Shown: piece by piece, positions 27,664 through 39,003 of the stretch
Position numbering within the stretch: the stretch's first letter is position 1
Layout of the letters: each line of letters opens with the position of its first letter
Assembly (NCBI GenBank): GCA_009823395.1
Contig: CM020510.1
Location: forward strand, 14,669,773 to 14,733,772
Source of the DNA: Thamnaconus septentrionalis
Lineage: Eukaryota > Chordata > Actinopteri > Tetraodontiformes > Monacanthidae
Length of the DNA: 64,000 nt
Direction: 5' to 3'
The notes under the pieces: generated by a model
The model's input: the letters and a program-made list of their open reading frames with translations, nothing else
Databases searched by the model: none
What the model was told of the DNA's origin: nothing
Program-made: the position numbers and the translations under genes

Positions 27664-27813
27664 AGCTTCCCTCCAGTCACTGCACAAACTGCTGAGCAGA
27701 TGACACTCACTGAGGCATGCAAATGTGCCAAAGACAAATTAGTAAACATTTACACTGATTCACATTATGCATACAGCATTAAGCAGGGATCTGGCACACA
27801 TTGGTCACACAGA
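27664..27813 (+). mobile_element. Endogenous retrovirus pol fragment (RNase H domain)
   Basis: The plus-strand frame reads a segment that resembles retroviral pol RNase H. It has an AE...LTEACK block (27,690-27,728), where the catalytic glutamate normally lies, followed by the NIYTDSHYAY block with the conserved catalytic aspartate (about 27,745-27,775). The frame closes at a stop at 27,814. No reverse transcriptase, integrase, gag, env or LTR was recognised nearby, so this is an isolated roughly 50-codon relic of a gamma/epsilon-type retrovirus. The preceding sequence in the same frame shows no retroviral similarity. It is unlikely to be functional. Confidence 0.65.
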
Positions 27814-30800
27814 TAGTTTCTTTTTTATACATAGATATACACATTGCCTGTGGCTAACCCGTCACACAGTGCAAACAGGTATTTTTTCACAACCAAAAAA
27901 AAAACCAACAGTTTTTATTTGGGTTTAATTAGATCGACGAAGGAAACTCTAATCCAACAGGATGTTTCAGCAGAAGGCAGCTCAATCATTCAGAGGCCCG
28001 GTTGGGAAAAGACAGCCTGCACTGCGGTCAACAAAAGGCCCACATGAGGCAGCATTGATTTTCGCCGATGTTCCGCGACAATATTATGCGCCTCTTGACC
28101 CCCTTTTTTTTCAGACAGGGTGTGCGAAAACACACAGTTCAGGACATCAGGTGTTTGTGAGATGGCAAAAGAAAAGGGTCGAACAACTCCCAAGTTAGTG
28201 ACAGCAGCACCAGCCAGGTACCCTTCGAGACGACCTTGAGGCCGACTTGTTTACTTCCCCATCACAAAAAAAATGGAAGAGCCAATAAAGCATCAGTTTT
28301 TTTAGTCGCAAGTAAAAACTGAGTGTGCCGGAGGGTAGGGGCGTAAACAGAGGGTTAAATGCTCTGCAGTTATGGTGTCCGGGATGACAAACATGGTTCT
28401 GATGTGAGACCTTGAAAAAAGTGCTGGAAGGCAGAGAGGAAAACTGGTGCCGAGTGCGACGGCAAGGAAATGGTGCATGGAAATAATCCTTCCTTCAGGT
28501 GTCTGCTCCGGGCCTGATCACTGGCCCCACACACAATACTTGTTTTACTTGCAAAGCCAAGTTGGCACATTCTAGGTTTAGGCTCGATTTTTTTCGAACC
28601 CTTTTTTGTTTGTCGTGTGTAATCTGAAATTAAAAAAAAATCAACAACTGCTGGCACAGGTGGTTAAAAGGCCTCGCGCCGCACATCTACAAATGGAGAA
28701 AAAAAACAACAACCTCTTAATCATTCCAATTACATTCAATTAGCGCTAGGCGAAGAGGGAGAAATGCTGTTTTGGTGCCTACCGCTGTGTTTCCAGAACA
28801 GATTAAGGTGCCTCTGATTGCGAGATTCGGGGAGCGACGCGGCACATCAACGCCCTGTTTACATTACATCTCCTGCTGATTGAGAATTCGAAACTTGTTC
28901 GGGGGCTACAAATTCCCCACAAGGGAAGAAAGTTCGACTCGACAGCTTTCCTTCAAAGGTCTCAGAAAATGAACAAGGGGCCAACTGGCGTAATCCCAGC
29001 GAAGCCAAACATTCCAAAATTCCGGGTCTGAGGCCGACGTTCGGTTACGCTTCCGTATCAAAAACAACCAGTAAATGACTCCTTTTTCAAGCTATTGGCA
29101 ATTTAGATGGGCAAAGCAAACCAGCAGCAGGAACAGCTTGTCGGGCCTTTAGTCAGCTGACCGAGCCGTGACACGCTGAGGTGTTACAACCACATGAGGA
29201 ATGTCCTGGCCCATCCAACGCTCGCACAAATCTGTTATCAGCTCCTGCAAAACGCCCCAATTCGTGAGCCCGACCGTCTTATAGTCCACTTTTCAACCGC
29301 ATCGACGCTCATTTTCAGCAGTCAAGGACCCCCAGGCCTCCAGACTCCGCACTCAGGATTGCTGATGTGAGGTATTTGAGAGTGAGATGCAGAAGTGGAC
29401 TGAGACCCTTCTTCTTTTTTTCTTGGTTCGTTTGTTTGTTGGTTTGGCGGACCAATCAATAAAGAGAGTAGACCTGTTAACGGGCAACCCGCAGACACCA
29501 ATCGATGTGATGATGAAATGTTGGGTTATTGAGCAAACTTGTTCAGTGTGTTTTGATAGATCCAGCAGCGGCTGAAAGAAGGCCGGATTGTGATGAAGCG
29601 CACTCAGAGGGAAGAAGTCTGCTGCAGCAGCAGCTGCTTGTAGCGCCGAATGTCTCTCCAAACCTATATAAAATTTTAGTGTTGGGCGCCAGACAGGATT
29701 CACACTGTCAGAAAGATAAATTGAAATTTTTATATAGATAATTTTTTAGTTGGAGAGGCGAGAAGAAGACCCGATCATTGTCTCCCTACAAAATGAACAC
29801 AATAAGGGAACCAAAAATGAGTTTGATTATTTTAAGGTCCAACAAAATTCATGACAACTTAAACATTTAGCTTCATAGTCACTTTCCCAACAAATATATA
29901 CACGTGACTTCAGCAGCCAGGTGGAGAAGTCTGGAGAATGAGGAGGTGCAGGGACTTAGCTGAGCGAGAGTGGCCTTTGACCCGGTCCGAGGAAGGGTTT
30001 TGGTGATTGTTTGCCTGTTCCAGGGAGTTCGCTCCTCTTCCTCCTTCAAGACGCTTGTTGTCTGGGCCACCTCCAGTTCACTCTGGTCGTTTGTATTTTT
30101 AAAAAAATCCAAATCCAGGTTTTTTATCCTTCTTTTCCTGATCTCACTTCTCACTTTCCTTTGGTTCTGCTTCAGCTCTTTTGTTCCTCTCTGTTTCAAG
30201 TTCCCTCTCTTTTGTCAGCACAGGTGTCTGTGATTTGTAACTTCCCTCCTCCTCCTTGTGTGATGTCACTTCCCATTCACACCACTTCCTGTGTCCTACC
30301 TTGCTACATGCTGCTGCTTTTTGCAGCAGACCGGAAAGGTCGTGGAGGAAAAACGAGCCTGCGAACAGATTTGTCACAACTTTGCACGAAACAAATGTGT
30401 GTTTGAGCTGTTTCCGCTCTTTGGGTTTGTTTGTTTTTTAAGGGCATGAGAAGTCGTGTTGGGCAAATCAGTTCTCGGCAGGTCTTTGCAGACCCTTTAA
30501 AGACATTATATCAGGCGAGGCCACAACGGCCAAAGGCGGCAGCGTGTTTTAGAAAACATGAAAATGAATTTCAGCAGTCTGGTCATAGGCCAAGGATTTT
30601 ATAAATCATATCATTCCTTCTCTCTTCTCTCTCTTCCTTGTTCTTTCTTTTCGACTCTTGTTTCTGTCAGCTATGCCACTTCCATCAAGTAGTGTATTTA
30701 AACAGGTCACTTTTGTCGCATATTTATTTCATCAGTCTTTCAACGACATTAAATGTTTCATATATTTCTCAGATCCCAGAATAAAACTGCTGCTGCCCTA

Positions 30801-33800
30801 CATTTGGGCACAGGTGATTGCTGCGAGGAGAAACACTCCAACGTGGCTGAGTTGCTTTTAAAAGAGAGGGGACTCTGATGGGGGGTAAAAAAATAAAATA
30901 AAAATGCAACAGTAGCGGCACTAATGACTGCAAATGATTCTCTGTTTATTCAACAACGTAGACAGAGTGTAAAACCAATATGGCAAAGCATTACTGGCTT
31001 AATCAAATGAAATTAGTGCTCTAATCTCACAGAAACACAGACTGTAAATGACCATTAGCCGGCAGCTAAACCCAGAGGGTCCACTAAGATTTAGTCTATA
31101 TTGCAAAACATTAATAGCCTTAGGAAGACAAAACAAGTGTCACGTGTTGTGGAGATCCCGCAATCCTTTGTTGTTGTTTTTTTGTTTGTTTGTTTTTAAA
31201 CTGGCATTAAAACATAAATGTCCCATACTTAAAGATAACACGGCCAAACTACATCCCAAAAACATTTTTTTGGCCCCGTTCTTGACTGACAGCGGAAAAA
31301 CAAAACAAGCAGCAGGATGCGACTCCCGATAGGTCGTCACGCTGAGCAGCAATATGATTCCATCTGCAAACCTGCCACTCTTTGCTTTGCCAAACCATTC
31401 TGCTCCGAATCGCTCAGTCTGTTTGATATAACCTGCAAATTTCATGCTTAATCTGAAATCAGTGTGGTGGGTAATTACAACAATGCAAAATGATCGTGGA
31501 TTTTTTTGTTTTCTGAATGAGGGTGGCACTGGATCAATAAAATCACGGCAGAGGCCCCCGGGGGGGACATGTAAATCGTTTTGCTGTGTCTACAAGGTAC
31601 AGCAATTTTTTTATTTATTTTTTTATGTTGATACTAAAGGACCCCCCGTCCCCCTGTTCCCTTCCCTCCTCTGATAGCATCTTTGCAACTGACGTCACGT
31701 AGCTGTGATGTTGTGGTGTGACATGCAGGCGGGAGGAAGGAAGTGATATGCAACAGCGAAAGTGACACATTGCACCCAAAATCTGCAGCTTTCCCTGATT
31801 GAGCAACTTAATTCACAAATTAATTGAGAAAATAACGACTCCTGCCCTGAATTAATGTCGTAATTTCTTAATTTGAAAAAATAATGCATTTCGGGTCTAC
31901 TATGGAATAGTGTTCCTTTACAAATCTCCTCTTTTTTTCAATTAAAGAGAAATAATTATTTCGATTTATTTCCCTCGAACATTCTTCAGCACTGTTTCTT
32001 TACCCAGTTTGCATTGCTTAGCTTTCCCGAAACATGTTTGAGATAATAATTCAATGTCATTCTTTCTAAGTAATTATTAGTGATTATCCAGTTCGGTTTG
32101 ACAGGAAAACAAAACCTAACGACAAACCAAACAAATTTAAATTTAAATTTCAACAAATTAAAGTTTGAAAAGGATGAAAATGTGTTTGCAAGAAGTCTCC
32201 AGCATGTGTCAGGAGACGACAGGTCACCTTGTCCTACTTGGAGAAAAGTTGCCCTCCTGAGAGAGAAGGAAAGCATCATGAGCCTCACACGCACCTCATC
32301 AGAGAGGGTAGACGTGTATCCAGCAGCAGGTAAAAAGAAAAAAAAAACTCTTTTAAGACTCGGAATATTCACAATCACTGCGAGGCACGCTGTCAAAATC
32401 CATGTTAAGTCAAAGGTGGCTGATGAGACGAATGATGACTTAATGCGATGATGAATTTGGATTAATAAAGAGCTTGTCTCAGGGGTGGAGATGATTGTTG
32501 TTCAATCATCGCTCCTGCAGAGGTTTTTCACTACATCGGTTTTCTGAGACATAGAGGAGAGCATTCATTTCCTCTGTTTAATTGGATGAGATCAGTATTT
32601 CTTCCGTTGACCTGCCGACTCCAACCTGAGTCTAAAAGTACGTCAGAGATGGAGTAAAACCTGGCACCTATTCAGTCATTTTAGCGGGGGAAAAAAAAGA
32701 ATTGCCCCAGTAAATTTCATTAAATTTCATTAAATTCGTCTTTGACTTCACGCTCGTTGAAGCGGCATCGGGGCAAATTAAGGTTAGCCCGTCTCTTAAT
32801 GGTGCGACGTTCAATCGTGAAAAGATTGCCTGGATGCTGAACCGCCGTGTGCCTGGGCGCTCATGGCTACACGCTTTTCTAATTATTGTGGTATTGTGGG
32901 GTTGTTCCGAAGGCTAAAGCGGAGACACCAGAAATAGCAGCAGAGCCGTAGACCAACATCCCGGCAACGCGAGGCGCGCACACGCTGACACATTTCTGCT
33001 GCCAAGACGCAGCAGAAGAAAGGGTCACAGGCGTGTGTGTTTGGTTTTCTTCCCTCCCTCCCTTCTCCCCCCGAGGCGGCTGATGGTGCACGTACAGCGG
33101 AGGACCAGCGTCTGATGCCGAGGTCGGAGTTATCAGTTATCAGTCAGGCCATCTCCACGGGGCCTAATGCAGCGTTGATTCGCTGACCCTGGATTCACTT
33201 TACTGGAGTGCGGTTAAAAATCCAACGAGAGCTGTCAGAGTCTATTTTTTTTTTCCTTTCTTTCTTTCTTTCTTTTGAATCTCCGCTACGTAAATGTCAG
33301 ATCAAGAGATACAATAATAGGGAAGTCACATCACGTCGGGTAATGCACTTTACGTCCGTCAAACATGAAGTTTAGCGGATCTACTTGGATTCGACGCAAG
33401 TCGACGTAACATCTATCGCATTTTTGCTTTCATTATCATTATAGCGACTTTTGCGGTTTGCGTGCGGGGGCGAAAGAATAGTCTAGAGACAATCAGAATT
33501 ATGCAATAAACGGACTCATGTGAACTCCAGCGCCAGCTTCCAATTAACAGCTATACGTAATTGCAATAGGCTCATAAAACATAAATGAAAGAGAGGCCTT
33601 TCTCTGTAAAGCGTGCGCTATGACTTCTCTGCCGTATTGATCAACATGCGTTCCCAAGATTAAGCAAATACGATGCTAAACATGCTTCCCACAGAGCCCC
33701 CCCAACCCCGTGAAACCGTCTGCCTGCACGAGGTTAATGGCCTTCAACAGCCGCTTCACTCTGCTCTTTAGTTTCTCCTCTGAATGCATTCAGTGCAGCC

Positions 33801-34020
33801 ATCGCCTCATTTGTTCCATTGATGCTCTGCCTCCTTTCCGTTTGCTCCGTGAACTTTATTTTCTCTCCGTTAATCATTTGACCACAGCAAACAGGCTGAA
33901 TGCCATGATTTCTTTCTTTCGTTACATTAATGGTAACAATTATTTCATTTTGCACTTATTCAAAGGGAAAACCAAACACCCACAGTTTTGTCTGCTGTTC
34001 CCTTTGCCGGCTCCCAGCCT
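27814..34020. other. Noncoding block
   Basis: No supportable gene. Contains A/T homopolymers and a (CTTT)n run near 33,256. Open frames on both strands are short and unlike known families. One stretch, about 32,170-32,330, has an open frame ending in a consensus-like donor (CAG followed by GTAAAA), but the translation matches nothing I recognise. The rest shows nothing nameable. Confidence 0.5.
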
Positions 34021-34711
34021 GCCACGAGACGGACTTTAAAATTTCATAGTTGCTTTTTAAAGCTGCGAATGGCTTAGCACCATCCTGTCTGAGTGAATTC
34101 ATGTTAACGCTCCAGCCAGAACACTAAGGTCAAACAAGCAGCCTTTCCTGGATGGGGGTTGGCGGAGCAAGGGGGTGGGGGGGAGAAAAGATGAGCAGCA
34201 GAGTGTTAAAGCATCGTTAAAGGCGCGCCTCTTTCCTTGCACCAGACTTTTCACTTCGAGCAGTGAAATGCAATGCAATATCATTCCATTGCAAGATGTA
34301 GCATCGTCTCATGCACCACAACAAAACCACAACACAGGCACATCTCCAGCAGCCTCTGGTGCAGCAGCCACTGAACCTCTACTGATCACACAAGGGCATG
34401 GCGGGCAGAACCCCACCCGACCATCATCATCTTGCGGATGAAACAACTGAGAACACACACACACGTGGTGCTGCTGGTTCTGTACAAACAAATGTGTTTT
34501 TCCTTAAATTTAACATACTGGATTTTCTGTACGACTAATTTAAATAGTTTTAGTCTGCACATTTTTTTCACATTTTGTAGTAAATTATCACATTCAGAAT
34601 TTCATCATGTTCATTTTCTTTTTTATCTTCTTCTCTGAAAGGCACTTTGGTAGTTTACCTTTGTCAAATGCGCAATATGAATAAAACAGAAATGAACTGA
34701 ATTGAATACCG
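34021..34711 (+). mobile_element. 5'-truncated CR1/Rex1-like LINE 3' end
   Basis: The decayed plus-strand translation shows the C-terminal end of a non-LTR retrotransposon reverse transcriptase. A FKI..LLFKAANGLAPSCLSEF-like block lies at about 34,030-34,104, with an in-frame TAG, and is followed by a stop. A SVKASLKARLF-like block at about 34,205-34,240 matches the usual last motif of such polymerases (FKK.LKTHLF). The 3' end is typical of the clade: an AAAGGCACTTTGG word near 34,638, an AAATGCGCAATATGAATAAAA-like terminus at 34,667-34,688, then a short GAACTGAATTGAAT repeat. Stops and frameshifts show that it is dead. The family assignment (Rex1/Babar versus another CR1/L2 group) is inference. 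Confidence 0.7.
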
Positions 34712-37700
34712 ACGGCTGTAATTGGACAGAAATGCTCAAGTGCTTTAAAGCAACGCAGTATTGCTGCGTGTGACACTAAATTTCTCTTTCCATGCGTCGA
34801 AAAGCAGCTGGCACGCTAAGGAATGCAAATCGAAAAGAAAGGAACATTGATTTCAAAGGCATTGTAAATCCTCCATATGGGTGCAGTTCTACAGATTCCA
34901 TCATTGATTCCTGGTCAATTCCCCGTGTTGAACAAGAGCCCACGCAGGTTTCCGGTGTCACAGCAGCTGTTTGATGACAGGCAGGAATTGGGAAGGAGAA
35001 GGGAAAAAAAAAATGGCAGGATAGAGCGTCCGTGTAGCAACAGTCTGACGTCACACATAAAGGAATGAAATGAGGGACGCAGTCGTTTACATAGACGACT
35101 TGAGGAAGCCTGCAAATCATCCCTGCGTGCGGTTATCTCGTTATATCATTTTAACTGCAGAGTCCGATTGGTGACAAATCTGCTTCTTTCCTGGAATTTA
35201 AGCCCAGAATGGTTTGTAGAAAGACGCTTAAGCTTATCCCCTGGTGTTACAATCCCGGCATAAATAGAAATATCCTCAAATGGTTGTTGGAGTAAAATTT
35301 AATCCCAGGCCCGTGACGACAGGTCTTTAAAAAAATAGAAAATTTTAAATCTAACAATGGCTGCAGTTGTGTTAAAAACGCATCCGGCATTACATTACAC
35401 AACTCATTTATGCCATGTCATGTCAAAACTTCAGAGCTGCTGATGGACGTCTCACCAGAAGGAAACAGGGAGACGCGCTGGATGTTTGTCTTCGGTTAAA
35501 AAAAAAAAAAAAAGAAAACACACACTGTGCAACATTTGCTTTAGTAGCTGTTTCTTTATTAGACGCTGCATTCTTCCCGGTTGTTGGTCATGCTCATTCC
35601 CCGAGACGTGTCTCCCATGCATCACTCATGATGAGGTGGCTAACAGAATGGTGCCTGCTTTGTGGTAATAAGCGCGCCTGGGGCTACCACATGGGCTGAA
35701 TGGGCTGACACATTAGGGAATCTACATTTAAAAGCGCTGCTGACGTTTACATCCGCCTTGTGAGACAGCCGTGAGCAGCAGAGATGAATGGGGGTTTTTT
35801 TGGGTTTTTTTTTTTTTACTTTTTGTTTTTTTTTTAAACATCACCCCTTGTAGACTGCATCGATGCTTTTTGGCTGTCAGCTCAGCTCTCGGCGCGAGCG
35901 AGCCCAATTTTGTGCCTTATTTGGTCGCGTCTTATGTATTTTGTTCCTTCCATCGCATAATCGCATAAAAACCAGAGGCTAAAGTAATGCAGTTAAGCGC
36001 ACACAGCCCAAGCAAACGGCAGATGTACAGCAGACTACATCTAATTAACATCCACAATCGACTGAATTACAGTCAACGCAGTCCGTAATGTGGCCGCAAT
36101 GAGGAAAAAATAAATGTTTTGCCGCAATGTGCTCTGAGCGGCACCGCAAAGCACGATGAGTCAACAAAACCAAAATGTCTTTGACTTTGTTCAAGCCAGT
36201 AGCAGAGAGGGGTCAAGAGAATCTGGGCCGGCTGAGCATCATGTTGATTTATTCCACCGTGTGAATCCCGATTTGATGCGAGACTCTACGGCTTTAACCC
36301 GAAAATCCAGTCCATTATACATGAATAAACTCGGGCAGGCTAGATCCCTTCTGACATCCTCCCTCAGACGGAACAGTCCAGGTCCAGGCAGCCGAACCTC
36401 CAGTCCACCATCAGTCGGCAGCCCGCTGATCCCGGGCTTTTATCGTGAGAGTGAAAAGAAAGATAAATGTTGTGGTCTGTGTTTTCCTCTTCTCCCTCCT
36501 CTGTCTGCTCATTAGCTTTATCACAACATTCAAATTTGGCAGCACTTAGCCTTCGAAAACAAATGCAGGAATTAGATCAAATCACAAAGTGACGTGTCAA
36601 AGATTCAGTAACAATAGTTAAAAAATGAACACAATAATCTTGGCACTCAAGCATCTGTTTCACATTTCATCCGTTTAATTTCTTTGGGAATCGTTATACA
36701 AATGATGTTTCTCTTCTCTATTTTTTTCTTTTTTTTTATTACCACTTGTACGTTTGTATGTTGCATGCAACAAAATGAGCCTTGAAACACACAATGTTGA
36801 CTTCTCCATTCTGGTCCGGAAAGTTTGTTTTGCACTTTCGTTCAACATGGGAGCAAAGAGGAGTTAAGGTCACTTCCTATCATATTTGACATTTTCCTGG
36901 TTAAATGTGGTTGGGCTGAGAGATAAACAAGGGAATAAGTACAGCAGTAAACAAGCAACAAACTTAGAGCCCATTTGCTCGCAGCCATGAAGATGATTTG
37001 CAGCAAAATGAAAATAACATCACTTGATTGAATTTTGAAGCAATCTCAACATATTACGATTCTCTGGTACGCTTTTAGTGATGGCATTTTGCATGGGAGC
37101 TGTCACATTTGTTCTGGTTTACTGCATTAGGAATTGCCGTAATTAGAAAAAAAACAACACTTTCCCTACATGGCATGGCACCAGAAGAAAAGCATTATCC
37201 CCATAGGAGCAAGTAGCAATCAAAGTACTAATTAAAGAAGACAGCTTGCCTTTGTTTTGGTGCACATTTGGTGTAAAACGTCCAAATCAATTGCAGGATT
37301 ACAGGAGTGTCGATGGTGCGATTCGGAGCCCATTTGAGAGAACAAGAACAAAAGTTCCTTGTGCTGTTTCCACGTCGAAAAGAAGGAACAAGTTACTAAT
37401 GCAAAGAGTCACGAAAATCTGTCCACAGCAACGAGTCTAACTCCGTAATTCTCAAGAGAAAATGAATATAAATTATGGAGGGGTTTTTTTTTTTCTTACA
37501 TTTCAACAACCCTGCCATGATGATGAATATTTACGGTTAATGTCAAATTCATGCAGTCTGTTGCTTCGCTTAATGGGATGAAGCTGTGGATAAGTGAAAT
37601 GTAAAATAAAGCCACACGAGGGTCGTTTCTTTAGAAGACTCCCAGAATGGCTTTCCGACAAGGCTGCGCTGGAATCCTGTCACTGTTTAATAGAGCAATG

Positions 37701-38139
37701 GCAGGTCTATTTAAATTACACAGTAAAAAAATAAATTAAAAGTAGTACAATATCGCCCATTCTCTTGTGCTGGAGTAAGAGCGGCTGATTTGCATGAGAA
37801 AGTTGTGGTCTGACTAGCTTTCTGGGAGTGCTAATTGTTGAGGTGTCGGGCTCGGCCTTGGTGTTCGTCTGCTCGCTAAAAAACTCCAATCTGTGAATGA
37901 TGTTACAGTACTGAAGGCGCTAACAAACAAACAGACAACACCTCGACATGATCACTAAAACATTCTTATTTTGAGAAGCAACTGACGACATACCGTTGTT
38001 TTTGATATTTTGTATAAGTTGTTTTGTTGGTGTGCACAGAAGCTATTCGAAATAAAAAATGAATCAATCAATCAATACTGCTGCTGCTGCTGCTGCTAAT
38101 CTCATTGCACTGTTGGTCTTCGCACGGAAAGCAAGAGAA

Positions 38140-38480
38140 CGTCATCCACGCAATTGCGCGCGTTCCATATCTAGTCGGCCCCGTGCAGAGGCCTTATCAG
38201 AAGCGACAGTGCTTCTCAAAACAAAAACAACAACACGCGTCTGTATTTGCGAATGAGACGCCGCGGCTCCGCGTAAACGGCGTCGCCACGTTTTTGATAT
38301 CGAACGGCGGCGGCGGCGAACGTGACGAGTTTGTGCGAGGGCGCTTGTCCGCGACATATATTGCCGAGACGCTGGCGAAGACTCGGAGGTTCTGAGGCTG
38401 GTGATACGGGCCATTGCGCGCAACCCGGCGTGCCAGCGCCATCAATCTGCGTTGCTTCCAGCGGCTTGGTTGTAGCACGC
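38140..38480. promoter_or_regulatory. Orphan CpG island
   Basis: By eye this 340-bp stretch carries roughly 40 CpG dinucleotides, far above the surrounding noncoding DNA, and includes a (CGG)n-like core near 38,305. Such islands usually mark a promoter or a developmentally regulated element. No coding exon could be attached on either strand. It may be a promoter for a noncoding RNA, a distal first exon of a gene outside the window, or a regulatory island. Confidence 0.5.
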
Positions 38481-38975
38481 CTGACACCCCCATTATTCCA
38501 TCAACAACCTGATGGGGGAGTGGGCGGGTGGGGGACGAGAGGGCTGCACAAGCGGGTTCAATTGAGAATACAGAGGCCTTTTCTCTGTAAACACCCGACG
38601 CGAGTTCCTGCAGGCTGCTGCGATGCTTCCAGATTTAATTTTTTTGTTGTTATTTTTTCACAGCATGAGGGAAGGAAGAAATTGCTCGCTCCCCGGAAAT
38701 CAAAGATCAATGGTTAACGTCGCGGAGCTGGAGGAGGGCGACAACTTCTCAGAATTTAGCAAGCGCTTCCCCCTGGTTTTGACACGGGAGGGGGGCGCCC
38801 ACTTTGAGAAGGCTTCACTCGGAACGGACGAGGATGCCGCTATCGCTCTCAAGGTTGAGATACAGCTGCATCCGCTCACCGACCATAAATAACTCCCTCT
38901 GTCACAGATGCGGCGTTCCCCCTCTGTCACGGAAAACAAATTACTTCTCTCTTGGCTGGATAAGAAGAATCGCCG

Positions 38976-39003
38976 GCTGGCTGGCTGGCTGGCTGGCTGG
39001 CTG
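38976..39003. repeat. (GGCT)n tetranucleotide repeat
   Basis: Tandem GGCT units, about six to seven copies. Confidence 0.9.

Noticed and set aside
29879..30199. Lys/Arg-rich 106-codon minus-strand frame
   Set aside because: Composition reflects T-rich plus-strand sequence; no homology recognised.
36156..36515. 119-codon plus-strand frame with a Ser/Pro-rich end that looks protein-like
   Set aside because: I could not match it to any family, there is no convincing acceptor or continuation, and an open frame of this length is expected by chance in 64 kb. It remains a weak candidate exon (GTGAGA donor at 36,445).
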